From: Diprion similis
Lineage: Eukaryota; Arthropoda; Insecta; Hymenoptera; Diprionidae
Direction: 5' to 3'
DNA: 64,000 bases
Assembly (NCBI RefSeq): GCF_021155765.1
Contig: NC_060118.1
Location: 2,480,001 to 2,544,000, forward strand
Position numbers and translations under genes: made by a program. The notes beneath the pieces were generated by a model. It saw only the letters and a program-made list of their open reading frames with translations, ran no database searches and was not told where the DNA came from. Every line of letters starts with the position of its first letter. Position 1 is the first letter of the stretch. Below are positions 1-11,150 of the stretch, piece after piece.

Positions 1-1556
1 TAATATGAGCGGAGTATACACCGGACTTCAAGCACGTCTGAAACGAAGAAATCCTGCCGCTCGATACATCCACTGCTGTGCTTATAGCTTGAACCTTGTG
101 ATTAACGATGCAGTTCGAGGCATCCAAGAGGTTCGAAATTTTTTCGACAACTTGGAAAAGCTGTACGTCTTTTTCAGTGCAATTACACGTTGGACCATAC
201 TGATGGATGGGCCTATGAAACAAACTTTAAAGAAAGTGTGCCCGACTAGATGGTCGTCTCGAATTCAAGCAGTAGATTCTCTTCGCAGCCGCTACTTCGA
301 TGTTATGAAAATTTTGACATATTTATCGCTCAGTGGAAAAAACGCTGATGAAAAAGTGCAAGCTGCAGCACTGGCGAAATATTTTGGCGAGTTTAGTACA
401 GTGATTTTGATCGTTCTGCAAAATAAAATCTTAGGTTCTGTTGATGTCATATCAAAATTGCTCCAAACAAAACAAGAAGACATCCAAAAACCGGTCGAGA
501 TGCTTTCGTCATTGATTGAAGAATTCTCCAGCTTGAGAAATAATTGGCACATAGTGAAGGATGATTCGGTGAAGCTAGCTGAATATTGGAAGATTATTCC
601 AAACTTTCCAGAAAAACGAGTTCGTCGTACGCGCAGGATGTTTGATGAACTCCAATCAGATAAACGCTTAGAAGACCCCGAAACACGATTTCAATGTGAA
701 GTGTTCAATTGCAATTTGGACATTGTAACTTCGCAATTGCGAATACGCTTCAAGGCCCTGCATGAAATGTTTGGGATCTTCGGTTGCTTGTACCCGCCTG
801 TTCTTCTACGATCGTCGGACCAAGATGTTATAAACAAAGTTGCTGTACTCGTTGAGGCATATCCGGAAGATATCTCATCGAATATCGGACCTCAATTGCA
901 GCGGTTGAAAATGTGTTTCTCTGATTCACTGTCCAAAATTACGACAGTGCGAGAAGTCGCGGCATTGCATTCGATTAAGACTCAAGCTTCAAGTAGTTTT
1001 CCTGACGTTATCGCAGCATGTTTGATATTTCTAACTCTACCAGTTACGGTTGCATCGGCTGAAAGGAGTTTTTCGAAACTGAAATTGATTAAAACTTACT
1101 TACGAAATTCAATGTCACAGAACCGATTAAGCTCACTTGCAATAATCTCTATCGAGCGACAAAGAGCAAAACAACTTGATTTGAACGATTTGGTCAACCA
1201 ATTCGCGACAATCAAAGCTAGAAAATGTAAGCTTTGAAATAAGTAGTTGACGTACTCGGAGATTACATTTGACTGACATTTATACAAAAAAAAAAAACTC
1301 AGTGTGATATTGTTCTTAAATTAGAATATACGTTTGAAATTAGGTTGATACTAAGAGTGGAACTTATAGTTATGCTTTTCTCAGAGATATGTAATATTTG
1401 TTTCATAATTAATAAAGAATATATTATTATTCATGTACGTGTGTTTTGTCCAATCCTTATATTTTCAACTTGCAAAGCGCGAGACTCCCCAGATCCAGGG
1501 GGCCAGGCGCATCGACATTTCTGTTCCAGGGCGCCAAACACCTAGTTACGCCACTG
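1..1556 (+). mobile_element. hAT DNA transposon, right-hand part (left end outside window)
   Basis: The element's right terminus is visible: the strand ends in CCTAGTTACGCCACTG at 1541-1556, whose reverse complement begins CAGTGGCGTAACTAGG, a typical hAT terminal inverted repeat. The transposase C-terminus lies upstream. Sequence from 1557 onward matches the 3' LTR of the neighbouring errantivirus near 10851, so the hAT element inserted into that LTR. The expected 8-bp target duplication would be ATTATATG (1557-1564) with its partner to the left of the window, so it cannot be confirmed here. 1238-1540 is AT-rich non-coding tail. Confidence 0.75.
5..1237 (+). CDS. hAT-family transposase (ZMYM1-like), C-terminal part
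   Basis: Open frame of 410 codons, truncated at its N-terminus by the window edge, so the methionine at 5 is not the real start. The beginning (HCCAYSLNLVINDA, residues 23-36) is the region common in zinc-finger MYM-type 1-like hAT proteins just after the first catalytic aspartate. The end (around residues 345-365, LPVTVASAERSFSKLKLIK) is the hAT dimerisation motif. In the family this protein excises and reinserts the element in the nucleus. No stop or frameshift is visible in the part present, so it may be recent; activity cannot be judged without the N-terminal zinc finger and first catalytic residue. The TIR at 1541-1556 lies 300 bp downstream, as expected. Confidence 0.85.
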   Translation: MSGVYTGLQARLKRRNPAARYIHCCAYSLNLVINDAVRGIQEVRNFFDNLEKLYVFFSAITRWTILMDGPMKQTLKKVCPTRWSSRIQAVDSLRSRYFDVMKILTYLSLSGKNADEKVQAAALAKYFGEFSTVILIVLQNKILGSVDVISKLLQTKQEDIQKPVEMLSSLIEEFSSLRNNWHIVKDDSVKLAEYWKIIPNFPEKRVRRTRRMFDELQSDKRLEDPETRFQCEVFNCNLDIVTSQLRIRFKALHEMFGIFGCLYPPVLLRSSDQDVINKVAVLVEAYPEDISSNIGPQLQRLKMCFSDSLSKITTVREVAALHSIKTQASSSFPDVIAACLIFLTLPVTVASAERSFSKLKLIKTYLRNSMSQNRLSSLAIISIERQRAKQLDLNDLVNQFATIKARKCKL

Positions 1557-1811
1557 ATTATATGCATCTTGTATGCGCTGCGATTATATGCATCTTATAT
1601 GCGCTCACGCCGCGCCCGGCGAGAAGCCAGGTAGCTCGTCTCAATACTGCCTCCCTGCGTAATGCACGCATATTTTAACCTATTAGCCTATGCATAGATC
1701 TAACACTATTAATCAAAACTCTCATTTTGTATTGAATTCGTACTCAATTCTATTTTCAATAAACAGTATAATACACTGTTCATCTCTGTGTGTAATTCTG
1801 CATGACAAAGT
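1557..1811 (+). repeat. 5' LTR remnant of the errantivirus-like element
   Basis: The stretch containing GCGATTATATGCATCTTATA, CTCAATACTGCCTCC and GCACGCATATTTTAACCT recurs around 10870-10972. Its left portion was displaced by the hAT insertion. Later parts (TTGTATTGAATTC, CTATTTTCAATAAACAG) align loosely with about 11087-11133. The segment ends immediately before the primer-binding site. Confidence 0.65.
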
Positions 1812-1829
1812 TGGCGATCCTACCAGGAT
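1812..1829 (+). promoter_or_regulatory. Primer-binding site, tRNA-Arg-like
   Basis: TGGCGATCCTACCAGGAT starts with TGG, the complement of a tRNA CCA end, and its complement reads like the T-arm and acceptor 3' end of an arginine tRNA ending in GGATCG. It follows the 5' LTR remnant directly. The tRNA assignment comes from recalled tRNA-Arg ends and is an inference. Confidence 0.55.
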
Positions 1830-2453
1830 TAGGTTTAAACCAACGAACGCGGCGCACGTATCAAACGGCCAGATCATAGCGACGAACTTTGGAAGTGAGT
1901 GAATAAATTTAATAAATAAATGCGTGAGTTTTCGGCTTCGCGTTTATAAGTGATTATCACGTATCGTACTTAACAAGGGATAGAGCGAAAGGCGGCCTTG
2001 CGTATACAATCAAGGACGGAGTGTAGACCGCTTGACTCGATACTGGACGATATTTATGGTGAAGTTGTGTATTTATTAACAAGGAAAGCAGGTATAAATT
2101 CTGCACTCACTAGATATGATAAACTTCGCATGTAAACAATCGAAGTGGAGTGAAGTAAGAATGAGGACACTCAGACTCAAACTGTTCTAATATTCTTACC
2201 CCCCGTGCCTGTCTGAGACTCCAGGACAACAAAGCCTCGTACCGACGGCTACAACAATCTTCGAGTGTCATGCTGCACGCCCCGATCTGGCTACTTCTAA
2301 CGTAAGTACAAGCATTTTGTTATCTACTCGAGTTACCATAGACGTATCGAAGGAAGTTGTGATTAAAATGGGGAATTTGATGGTCAAACTTGAACTAGTC
2401 AAATAAGGTTAAAACAAAAACTTGACTCAAGTTGAATTTCAAATAAAATCACG

Positions 2454-4500
2454 ATGTATTTAAACGAAAATAATGATCGGAGGTCAGCAATACTTCCCAC
2501 TATTTCTGAAATATCAGAAGATGGACAATCGATCACTTCTGAATCCCACTTCGAAGGGAGATTCTGGAATTGGACCAGCCAAATGACGCAGCTTGTAAAT
2601 AGGCTTCAAGAAGCCACCGAATGTAACGATATGAGTTCAATGGGTAAATACCGTCTTGATCTAGACCAATTGAACGAGGAGAGGTTGACCGCGCGCCAAC
2701 TTGCTCGTCGTTATGATTTACCTATAGAAGAGGTTACCCGTTTAATTGATTTGAGAAATCAAGAACGCCGTGAACGCGAATTCATTCGACGCAATGACGT
2801 AGAAATAAATCTAAACACCGAGACAGCTCCGCGTCCCGAAAAAAAACTTGAGAATATCACCAATCAAATGTTCCAAGAAATGTAACAAGTAGATAATCAA
2901 TTGACCATTGAAAATCGGCAAGAGGAAGCTCATACGAATATTGATATCAATCGGAAAACAGTCGACAACTATTATCGTTCAACAACTTATGACGACCCGA
3001 ATGATTTTAATATTTTGCGACCTCCCGGTAATTTTACCGGAGCGATACCGCGAATTCGATTAGATACCGCGCGTCTCATAGAATCGGAGATAGAAGGTCC
3101 TACTCAGGTGGCCCCTTCAATCGTAACAAACCCATCACATTACCCAGCATTTTAAGGGCTCAATCAGAAGCGATTGCTGCTGCCAACACCACAAATCAAT
3201 GAGACAGGCGCTCAAGTTGATTAAGACTGCGGTCATCAAGGTATTAATACGATACCATCCAGGGCTGACCGCGATACCCATACCAGCCCCACACGAGAAT
3301 CACTTATCAGAGAACGACTGATTTTCCGCCGCGCGCTCTAATGCCAAAAACGATACCTTTTTCGGACACGGATTCGACAATGCATCACATTCTCGAAGAA
3401 AAAGGACAATTGGCACAGATACCGAATGCACTCCGTATACCAAGGCCAAGCCCACAGTGGCTAATTGGACAGATGGATTACGAAACCCAACAAGGTACTG
3501 GTAACAACGCCCGCAGCAATGTCCAACGCGGTCGTCAAGATGACAAGAAGAAGACGAGCTTCGCAGAGCCTTGGAAATATCCACCGCCTTACCTCGCAGC
3601 CGTCCAGGTACTGTGACATTCAGCGTAACCCAATTGCTGAATGATCCCGAAGCTTTACGCCAGCAGCAAGAGATGATGGGAAACATTGAAGAAGTCGCCC
3701 GATGAAATCAAACGAGAATTCGAGCACCATCAACTGTGCCGCTCCGAGACGTGCTCCCACCTCAGTACCCAAGAGAACCAGATCCGTACAGGCGGACAGA
3801 GGCTTACTTGAACAATATCAGTTCACTACCCAACGCCGCAGGAAGATATCTCGGAGAACCGAATCGCCCAGCGGACGAGCCATACGCGATCCAAGATTTC
3901 CTCCCCGCGTTTCAAGCAATCAAGATTATTGACTGCCGACTGGAAGGTGATGCAAGAGAAGATGTCCACGCTCGGATCATGTCGATATGGTAGTTATGCC
4001 AACTCAACGTTTGCCGTTTGTGAGTATGGTAATTAGCCTAAAGATGGGCGGAGCTCTTCAGAAGACCATCAATCAGAGAAGACCTGGTACGATCCCTACT
4101 TTACTTAAAATAATAAGATCTGCCGTCATCGTTGAGAAAAGTGCTACCACAAAATGGAACTTCACAGACCAGGCCAAAAAGGCGACACTGTGGACGCCTA
4201 AAATCTCAAATTCAATTAGATCTATCAAGATCTCGTAGCTTCCTTCTTGAATCAGCAGCTACGAGAAACATTGATCCGAATTCTCATGATCTCGAATATA
4301 GAGTGTGCCAGTACTACCTTTACGGTCTCAACCCTAGGACATTCCATTAAGTCAAAAACCGTCAGTACTTCAAGTTACTCGAAGCCCAGAAGGCCGCGAA
4401 AGAAAGGTCAATTGCACGTCAGAGGAACAGGAAACAGAGGGACAGGAGGACCAAGTAGAGGAAGAGTACCAGCAGGAGCCCGCGTATGTTCAGTTTGACA
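2454..4500 (+). pseudogene. Gag of the errantivirus-like element, degraded
   Basis: The frame opens at 2454 (MYLNENNDRRS) and runs 143 codons to a TAA at 2883-2885, then continues in the same frame to 3157, so the TAA is a single nonsense mutation. Part of the N-terminal region (LNEERLTARQLARRYDLP, about residues 74-91) is charged and probably helical. A later piece in another frame, 3736-3993, contains a capsid-like stretch ending RLEGDAREDV, similar to the KLxGxAREAV motif of Gypsy capsids. From 3157 to 4500 the frame changes repeatedly. No zinc knuckle is obvious, which is usual for errantivirus Gag. In the family Gag assembles the particle that packages element RNA. Confidence 0.6.
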
Positions 4501-4558
4501 TGGACTGCTACAGCGTGTTGTAATAAAATTTAGAGAGACAAACACGGGAGTAGTCCTT

Positions 4559-4990
4559 ATGGTCGATATCGGCGCATCAATAGATCTCATGAAACAAAAG
4601 GTTGTTTATCCGTCGGATAAACAAATTTGTCCAATCATCAAAAGCAAAATTTCCTTCAAGACAGGCAAAGCACTGAATTCCGCAATTGAAATTGCTGTAC
4701 TAACCCACATGGGACTAAAAAACGAATTCGTCATAGTACCAAATGATTATCTCCCAGACGAAAAAGACGAAATCATCGGAAACCCATTCATGAGGAGACG
4801 AGACTTTCAGTTAAATGCCTCGGCACTCGTACTGAAGAATAAGATACATTACCTTCACAGCGATCGGAAGATTCGATTGAAACCAAATTCGGTGAATAAA
4901 ATTGCCATCGACACCGACGAGAAGAATCATGATCTCATGCTACGCATAGTCTATAAGGACAGAATGCTTATAGAAAATATTCCAGTGTAG
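4559..4990 (+). pseudogene. Aspartic protease region of pol (errantivirus-like)
   Basis: Near the start is an aspartic-protease-like active site, DIGAS (residues 3-7, replacing the usual DTGA/DSGA), followed by a beta-rich stretch and a second loop containing EIIGNPFM. The frame ends at a TAG at 4988-4990 but stays readable for a further ~100 codons into the linker before RT, so the TAG is a nonsense mutation. In the family this domain cleaves the Gag-Pol polyprotein. Confidence 0.6.
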
Positions 4991-5384
4991 ATTCTGCACA
5001 AAAACAATCATGGTACTGCTTACGGAATCATCACCCCCGGCGAAGATGAAGATATCGAGCTAGGACTGGAGAACGTCCAAGTCCACGAAATAAAGAGCAT
5101 GTCAACTTCAGATGTTTGGCAACAACCACGTGATGGAAGAGAGCAGGCCCTCAACATACTATTGGCTTCAAACATCTACCTGAGGAATACCAGAAAGAAA
5201 TTTGAAATATTCTCCAGAATTTCAGTGATATATTCACTGTATTGGAGGGAGACATGGTCAATGGAAATACTATGACCGAACATCGTATCGAGTTGTCGGA
5301 TCCTCAACGAATTATGAACGTGAAAAGTTTTCACGCTTCACAGCTGCACTAACAGGTTGTAAAAGAGAGAGTAAAGAAAATGCT

Positions 5385-5858
5385 AAAACAAGGAATAATA
5401 ATGGAATCCGAGTCACCATACAACTCACCAGTTTGGGTTGTACCCAAAAAACCGGACCCCGACGGAAAACCAAATTATAGAATTGTGATCGATTTCAAGA
5501 AGATCAATGAACTTGCTGACAAGATTCTTATCCAATATAGATGATCGAAGATTTACTCGACCACATAGGAAGAGCTGAGTTCTTCACTACGGTTGACATG
5601 GCCTGAAGTTTTCACTAGCTCAACCTGGCTGTTGACTCAAAGAAATACACGGCCTTGTCAACGCCCAACGGACATTTCAAATACCAACAAATGCCTTTCG
5701 GCTTACAGAATGCTCCCGCGACAATCCAACGTATGATGAACGATGCGCTGGGAAGACTCAATCAGAAGATCTGCCGCGTCTATGTTGATGACGTGATAAT
5801 TTTTGGTGAACCAGAGGAAGGACACTATCGCAATGTGAGAACCAATTTCAACGTTTGA
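5385..5858 (+). pseudogene. Reverse transcriptase region of pol, internally deleted
   Basis: The frame around 5394-5545 reads an RT finger motif (ESPYNSPVWVVPKKP) followed by YRIVIDFKKINE. After frame changes the palm reappears at 5655-5858, with QMPFGLQNAPATIQRMM and the catalytic YVDDV. The first catalytic-aspartate region near 5590 is garbled by frameshift. Between 5858 and 5979 nearly all of the thumb and connection region that Gypsy RTs carry is missing, so this RT cannot be functional. Confidence 0.75.
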
Positions 5859-5978
5859 GACAATGTAACCTGAACTAACCTGAGGTTGACAAGGAAGAAA
5901 ACCCGATGGAATTGGCCACTAGTCTGTCAAGAAGCTTTCGAAACCCTGAAAGAAAAACTGATCACACCATAGATACTT

Positions 5979-6296
5979 GTGAGATCAGATCTAGCGAAAA
6001 AATACGTCGTAATGACCGACGCGTCAAACGATGGAATTGGAGCCGTACTATCTCAAGAAGGTCACCCCGTATATTTCTTATCTCGAACCTTGAATGATGC
6101 AGAAAGGAATTACAGCACGACAGAAACGGAGATGTTTGCTGTTGTGTGGGCCGTAAGGAGACTGAGAGTATTCTTGTTTGATACACCGGATAAACCTTTC
6201 ATCATCCGCACCCATCATCGTGCGCTCGTATGGCTGAAAAATTGTGTAGACCCGAGTCAACGCTTGTTGCGATGGAGATTGAGATTGGAGGAATAA
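5979..6296 (+). pseudogene. RNase H region of pol (errantivirus-like)
   Basis: Reads VVMTDASNDGIGAVLSQ, then LSRTLNDAERNYSTTETEM and the THHRALVWL block, in the order seen in Gypsy RNase H. The catalytic D (in TDAS) and E (in TETE) are present. The usual TDH in the last block is THH, losing the aspartate. The frame stops with TAA at 6294-6296 just before FLIEHV. In the family this domain removes the RNA strand during reverse transcription. Confidence 0.75.
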
Positions 6297-6764
6297 TTGT
6301 TCCTGATAGAACATGTTTCAGAAAAAAGCAACGTAGTAGAAGACGAATTACCTAGAGTCTTTTACACAAAGGGAGAGATTTTCGGAAAGCTCACTGAATT
6401 GGAGAAGAAATTTCAAATCAGAGCCATCCATAAGAATCCCAAGTGGGTTCACTATATTGCTACACGCCACATTAACATTAAGAGATTATCACTTACTACG
6501 GGTAGAACAAAATTTCACATCACACTTGTTCATAACCGAAATCAAAAAGGTGAGGGCGGTAGATGGGTAAAGATTACGTTTGAAGAACAGAATGCCTTTG
6601 ACAATACCCTGACCATACTGAAGAATCAGACCGATAGATACGAGAAGCTCAAAAGGTACATTCATCCCAAAAGGTACAAAAAGACATGTTCGTGGAATGA
6701 TCCTAAGAAAATCTACAAGGAAGAGACTAAGTCGATCATCGGAGACCTCAAGAGGATACGCTAG
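6297..6764 (+). pseudogene. RNase H-integrase linker of pol (errantivirus-like)
   Basis: Frame of 155 codons directly downstream of RNase H with no recognised motif of its own; position and charge match the tether between RNase H and integrase in errantiviral pols. It starts with FLIEHVSEKSNVVEDELPR, the degraded equivalent of the YxxGxxNxVADALSR sequence that ends Gypsy RNase H. It ends at a TAG at 6762-6764. Confidence 0.5.
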
Positions 6765-6806
6765 GACTCAGGACTGGACATATCATTTCGCTCGACAGGA
6801 AAGGAT

Positions 6807-7963
6807 GTGCCTAACAAACAGCAACAGAGAGAAATAATGGCCAGCTCTCATAACGACAAGAATGTACACTTGGGTCTAGCAAAAACGATTAAACGAGTAA
6901 AGGAAATGGCCGTATGGTCACGTATGGAGGATGATATCAATACCTTTATTCAAGCCTGCCCCACGTGTAAAATGCATAAGAAAGAAAGAATCCAAATGAA
7001 GGCACCCGCTATTCTTTTCGAAACTTTTGCCGAAAAACCTAACGATCAAATCTCGATAGATATCGTCGGACCTTTGGTAGTCTTAGAATAGAAATCAATA
7101 TATTCTCACGATGCAGGATTTGATAACTAAATTCATTAAATATGCCCCACTAAAGGACAAGACCGCGGTAGAAGTTATCAAAGCACTACTTGAGTACTGG
7201 ATGGGTAACCTCGGGTGCCCTAAAGTAATTCTGACCGACATGGGAAAGGAATTTTGTAACGAGCTGACCGATTTTTTTCTCGAATATGATAATATCAAAC
7301 ATATCACCACGACTGCGTACCATTCGCAATTGAACGGTTCTATAGAACGGATGCACAGTTCTTGAAGGATTATATTCGAACCACCTGCAAAGAGAGAGTG
7401 CACACCTGGGATAAGGCTTTAACGGAAATGTTACGTGCCTAGAACACTTCTATTCATCAATCCACGGGTGAAACGCCTCATAACCTCATGTTTCGTCACG
7501 AAACCAACAATCCCGATGGCTTCCGCGAAAACAGATTGGAAACCGTGGTTGATAAAAAGATGTTATGGATACGAGAATGGAAAGAACGATTCGAAAAGGC
7601 TCTGGTCTGGCTAACGAAATCCAGGGAGAAGAACCAGAAACAAGTAGACCAAGGAATACGTCAACAAACTTCATTATAACAACTTGGAGATAAAATAATG
7701 GTCAAGAACAATGCAAGACAGAATGCCCGGGAAAAAGTTTGAATGGCCCATTCGTTATTGTCGAGATTAACGAACTAAAGGAAAATATCACTTATGAGAA
7801 AACCACCGATGACTCGGTAACTTCTTACTGGAAGACACATCTGAACCTTACCAAACCGTACTACGAATATGACACTGAACCAACCAAACCAAGGAAGACC
7901 GATCCAATCCCTAAGATCAAATTGAAACGTGTTCATGGGAACGATTGGACCGCGGCGAAATAG
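6807..7963 (+). pseudogene. Integrase region of pol (errantivirus-like)
   Basis: 6807-7091 contains the zinc-binding HHCC domain (second His in HLGLAKT; Cys pair in CPTCKMH) and the first catalytic aspartate in ISIDIVGPL. After a break, 7111-7365 carries the second aspartate (VILTDMGKEF) and the final glutamate (SQLNGSIERMH). 7488-7679 and 7739-7963 are the C-terminal part with further frame breaks and a TAA at 7677-7679. In the family this domain inserts the cDNA into chromosomal DNA; here it is split over at least three frames. Confidence 0.75.
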
Positions 7964-8030
7964 AGTCTCAATTTCCTCTGTTACAGGTGGAGCAGTCTAT
8001 CCCTAGGCTACTTCAACGCCCCCGTCATCA

Positions 8031-9377
8031 ATGGGACTCCAGGATGAAGTGAGCAAAGTGTACATGTACCAGGAAAGATGGAAGATATTCCAATCCATTA
8101 ACACGAGTGGGTTCACTCAACCACTACACATCTGCGACAAACTCAGAGGCCTACAGACGATACGATACGCCTATTTGGAGTACTGGAGTCCCGGTCAGCG
8201 ATCCCTTGCCCAGTCCGCTTTTGACTCCTTAGACTTAGAATTTGCCTCTGCACATAAAAATATTTTGGAAACAACTTTGGACGTGGTAGTGTCTATTCTT
8301 CAAATGACGCCCGGCTTTTTCAAATTAAGAGAATCTCTACTTCACAACACCAAAACAACCACTCCGAGAGCGCGTGCATTAAAGGACGTTACTTACGAAA
8401 CATTAAATAAATTTGAAGCAGCATTTGGAACGAACGTTGCTCGAGGAGCTCTTAGAAGTAGAATATTTTCCCCAAAGGTGCCTGATCCCTCGTCGGACAT
8501 TAGACAGAAAAGAGGAATATCCAAGTTTATAGGAACAATTCAAAAGTCGATCTGTTGAACTGCGGACGCAAATGGTTTAAAAATAATTAATGAAAATCTA
8601 GCCCCACTAAAAAACACGACGAACACCCTAAACCTCGTTGTGACGAAATTCTTGCACAATAATCAGGTCCAAATTAACACCTTGAATGCAGATCAGCTCA
8701 AACTTAAACAGTCCTTAGAAACCGTATGGGGACAATTAGAGTCACTAGAAGTAGTAGGTAATGAAACGCTTGCGTATCATGATTACACGGAGGCCGTAAC
8801 TCCAAGTTTATTCGAAATAAAGAAATTACAACGATCAACTGATTTAGTAATGACTGCTATCCAATTAGGAAAGCATGGTATTATTGACAATACTATTTTC
8901 ACTCCAAAGGAACGTAAGACAGCACTTCAAGCTTTTGATGCTTATAATAAAAAGACGCCAATACCTATTAAAGAGGAAAGTTACGAGCAATTTGTTAAAA
9001 TAAACGAGTTAACTATAACTACAGATAGAGGCAAACCTATCTATATACTCACAGTGCCTTACCTAGAAAAAAAACCATGGGTAAAAGTCGAGAATACCCG
9101 GGTACCCGTCGAGATATATCATAATTATGTAACACTCAATCCAACATATGCTTTGAAATTAGTACGTAAGAATTTTATAAGAAAAGTCACGTTTCCTCAA
9201 CTGAAGCAGATAACTAATTGTTTCATCGCTGATTACCGTGACGTGCGGCGTCGCGACGATTTCATAGAACTTTGCGAAAAATTAACCGACCCTATACCAA
9301 AAGAATGCACCTGTTACGAACGGCCTTCAAAACACGCGACACGCACCAAACGTCGAGCTGCTGGCCTGGCGCATTTC
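8031..9377 (+). pseudogene. Envelope (errantivirus F-type fusion protein), N-terminal two thirds
   Basis: An RQKR furin-type cleavage motif at residues 158-161 (8502-8513) is followed by a small hydrophobic glycine-containing stretch, the layout of the fusion-peptide start in errantivirus and baculovirus F-type glycoproteins. The frame is open from 8031 except for one TGA at 8556-8558; downstream reading continues in the same frame from 8640. A splice-acceptor-like CCTCTGTTACAG ends at about 8004, and a donor-like GTGAGT lies near 1894 in the leader, consistent with the spliced env mRNA known for this group; that is inference. The gene is interrupted at 9378 by a foreign LTR-like segment, and the C-terminal part resumes at 10136. 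Confidence 0.65.
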
Positions 9378-10135
9378 TGTGACGTCCGCTTCCTCGTGCT
9401 GACTAGGTCGGTCAGGGAGTGCATTGTCACGGGCGCGATGACGACTTGACAGAAAAGACACCCAACCGCCGACAAAACTGAGTCGTATTCTGGATTGATC
9501 CACACCATCGAGGCAGTCCAATTTGGGAAGTGTGGGAGTCAACGAGATTCCAAGCCTTCCGGTAACCGAACGGTGCACCCCATCGCTAGAACCAGCCAAC
9601 TGGAGGGGCCTTCCATCAAGTTTCGACTGATTTGGAGACTCAAGATTTCTCAACAGTATGGCTCGGGGAATCGGTGGTGTGTCCTAAAAGTCACCCTCGC
9701 ATCACCCAAGGTGACCCACTCCTTGACTCACCCCTTTTTAAAAACTGTAACGTAGTACTCAATTCTTTTATTCTTTATAATTCATAGACCGATTAGCTTG
9801 GTTATTCTGAACCTCTCTTTCATATTTGTATTTTGTCTCATTGATTTCGTTCGTTTCTTCACTTTTCTAAGTTATAAACTATTAACGGGCAATCCCAAAA
9901 TCTCATTCATTCGTCTAAGCCCATACCACTGAATTCCTGTCACCTAGAATAGTGCGCGTTCATCACAGCAGGTGTGTTTACACTTTATACAAGCGAAGCC
10001 CAAAGGTAATCTATTTCTAACCGCTCGGGAATAGATTATATATTCCTTGTTTTTAGATTACGCTGGACGAGATCCTTCAGATCATCGTCTGCACGTAACA
10101 CACCCTTAGTCGTTTTTTCGTAACAGACATTGCTC
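9378..10135. repeat. Probable solo LTR inserted in env
   Basis: The segment starts TGTGACGTCC and ends TTTTCGTAACA, a TG...CA-bounded block whose termini resemble other LTRs in this window (TGTGACGTGG at 44318, CGTTACA at 56019). It is more GC-rich at its left end than the surrounding env. Omitting it restores a continuous env frame at the junction. I see no clear target-site duplication (left flank TTTC, right flank GACA), so a deletion on one side or a wrong boundary is possible. No coding region is supported inside it. Confidence 0.4.
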
Positions 10136-10780
10136 GCACAAGAACGCAAGGTTCATAAATAATCTTACCCTCCAAACCAATCAAGTCAACCATAATTTGC
10201 CCTGCAACGCAGAGCTTCATTATTCAAATTGTCGAGCCATCCCTAATAACCACATATCAGAGTTGTGAACTTCACACTTTGAAAACGCGAGTCAAATTGA
10301 TCGTAGAATACATGACTTCTCAATTAATAGAAATACGTGCGGATACAATTTCTCGGCTACATAAATTTGTGAAAGGCCAGGAAGTTGTATTGCACCATAT
10401 AATTACTTTGAATACACTGAAGGAGCAAGGACAAGGCGTTTTGGACCTCGAGGGTATCCTCGTGAATAACAAAGTAATCCTTAAGGTCAACAATACTTGG
10501 GCTAACTCCAAAAGTATAGGGATCCCATCAATTGCTGCCATTGCCGGAACAATATCCGCCTTGTCGTAAAAATCCCTCTGCTCTGGAAGTTATAAAACGT
10601 AAGAAATTAAAACGCCAGATTGAGGAACAGGCTTAACGTAACGAAAAAATCCTACGAGAGATTAGGAACCGCAGAGAGGCGTCTTTGTCTTCCTCGGGGG
10701 GTGCAACAGAACTTGAACCTTTACCATCCTCTCGTAGGAACCTGCAAGAGATTGAGATCGTTCAATTGAGTCGTCACTGA
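10136..10780 (+). pseudogene. Envelope, C-terminal part
   Basis: After the LTR-like insert the env frame resumes and includes an open run at 10279-10569. Its end has a hydrophobic segment (SIAAIAGTISALS) compatible with a membrane anchor. After frame changes around 10570-10650 it finishes with a charged tail (NLQEIEIVQLSRH) stopping at about 10780, close to the start of the 3' LTR. Several stops and frameshifts are present, so no full-length protein could be made. Confidence 0.45.
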
Positions 10781-11150
10781 CGATGCATCGCAGAACCCAG
10801 CCCGCTTCGCGCGCACGGCTGTCTTATCAGCGTAAGCGCTCAAATTTCGCGATCACATGCATCTTATATACGCTGCGATTATATGCATCTTATATGCGCT
10901 TACGCCACGAAACCAGGTAGCCAGTCTCAATACTGCCTCCGTGCGTAATGCACGCATATTTTAACCTGTTAGATTTTAGTTAGAGTTTAGATACTTAATC
11001 TCGGTTGATCCTCGCGTAAAATCCTCTAGCTTTTGCATTCCAATGAAGAATCTCTGCCTAATTCATCAGCGAATTTATACCATTGTATTAGAATTCATCC
11101 TTCCTATTTTGTCTCTTTAATCAGAATATGTTCAACTTGAACAAATTCCA
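10769..11150 (+). repeat. 3' LTR of the errantivirus-like element
   Basis: Contains the counterpart of the 5' LTR core: GCGATTATATGCATCTTATA near 10876 and GCACGCATATTTTAACCT near 10950-10967. Sequence after 10972 diverges from the 5' copy and carries an extra block before similarity returns around 11087. The start at AGTCGTCACTGACG is inferred from its position next to the env stop; both ends are approximate. Confidence 0.5.

Larger units (their letters stand above)
1557..11150 (+). mobile_element. Degraded errantivirus-like (Gypsy/Metaviridae with env) element
   Basis: Order of parts: 5' LTR remnant, primer-binding site, gag, protease, RT, RNase H, integrase, env, 3' LTR, all on the plus strand. 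The two LTRs share a recognisable core (1557-1685 against about 10851-10975) but differ by many substitutions and indels, so the insertion is old. Nearly every reading frame carries stops or frameshifts and the RT connection region is deleted. Two later insertions are visible: a hAT element in the 5' LTR and a probable solo LTR inside env. The right boundary at about 11150 is approximate. Confidence 0.8.
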
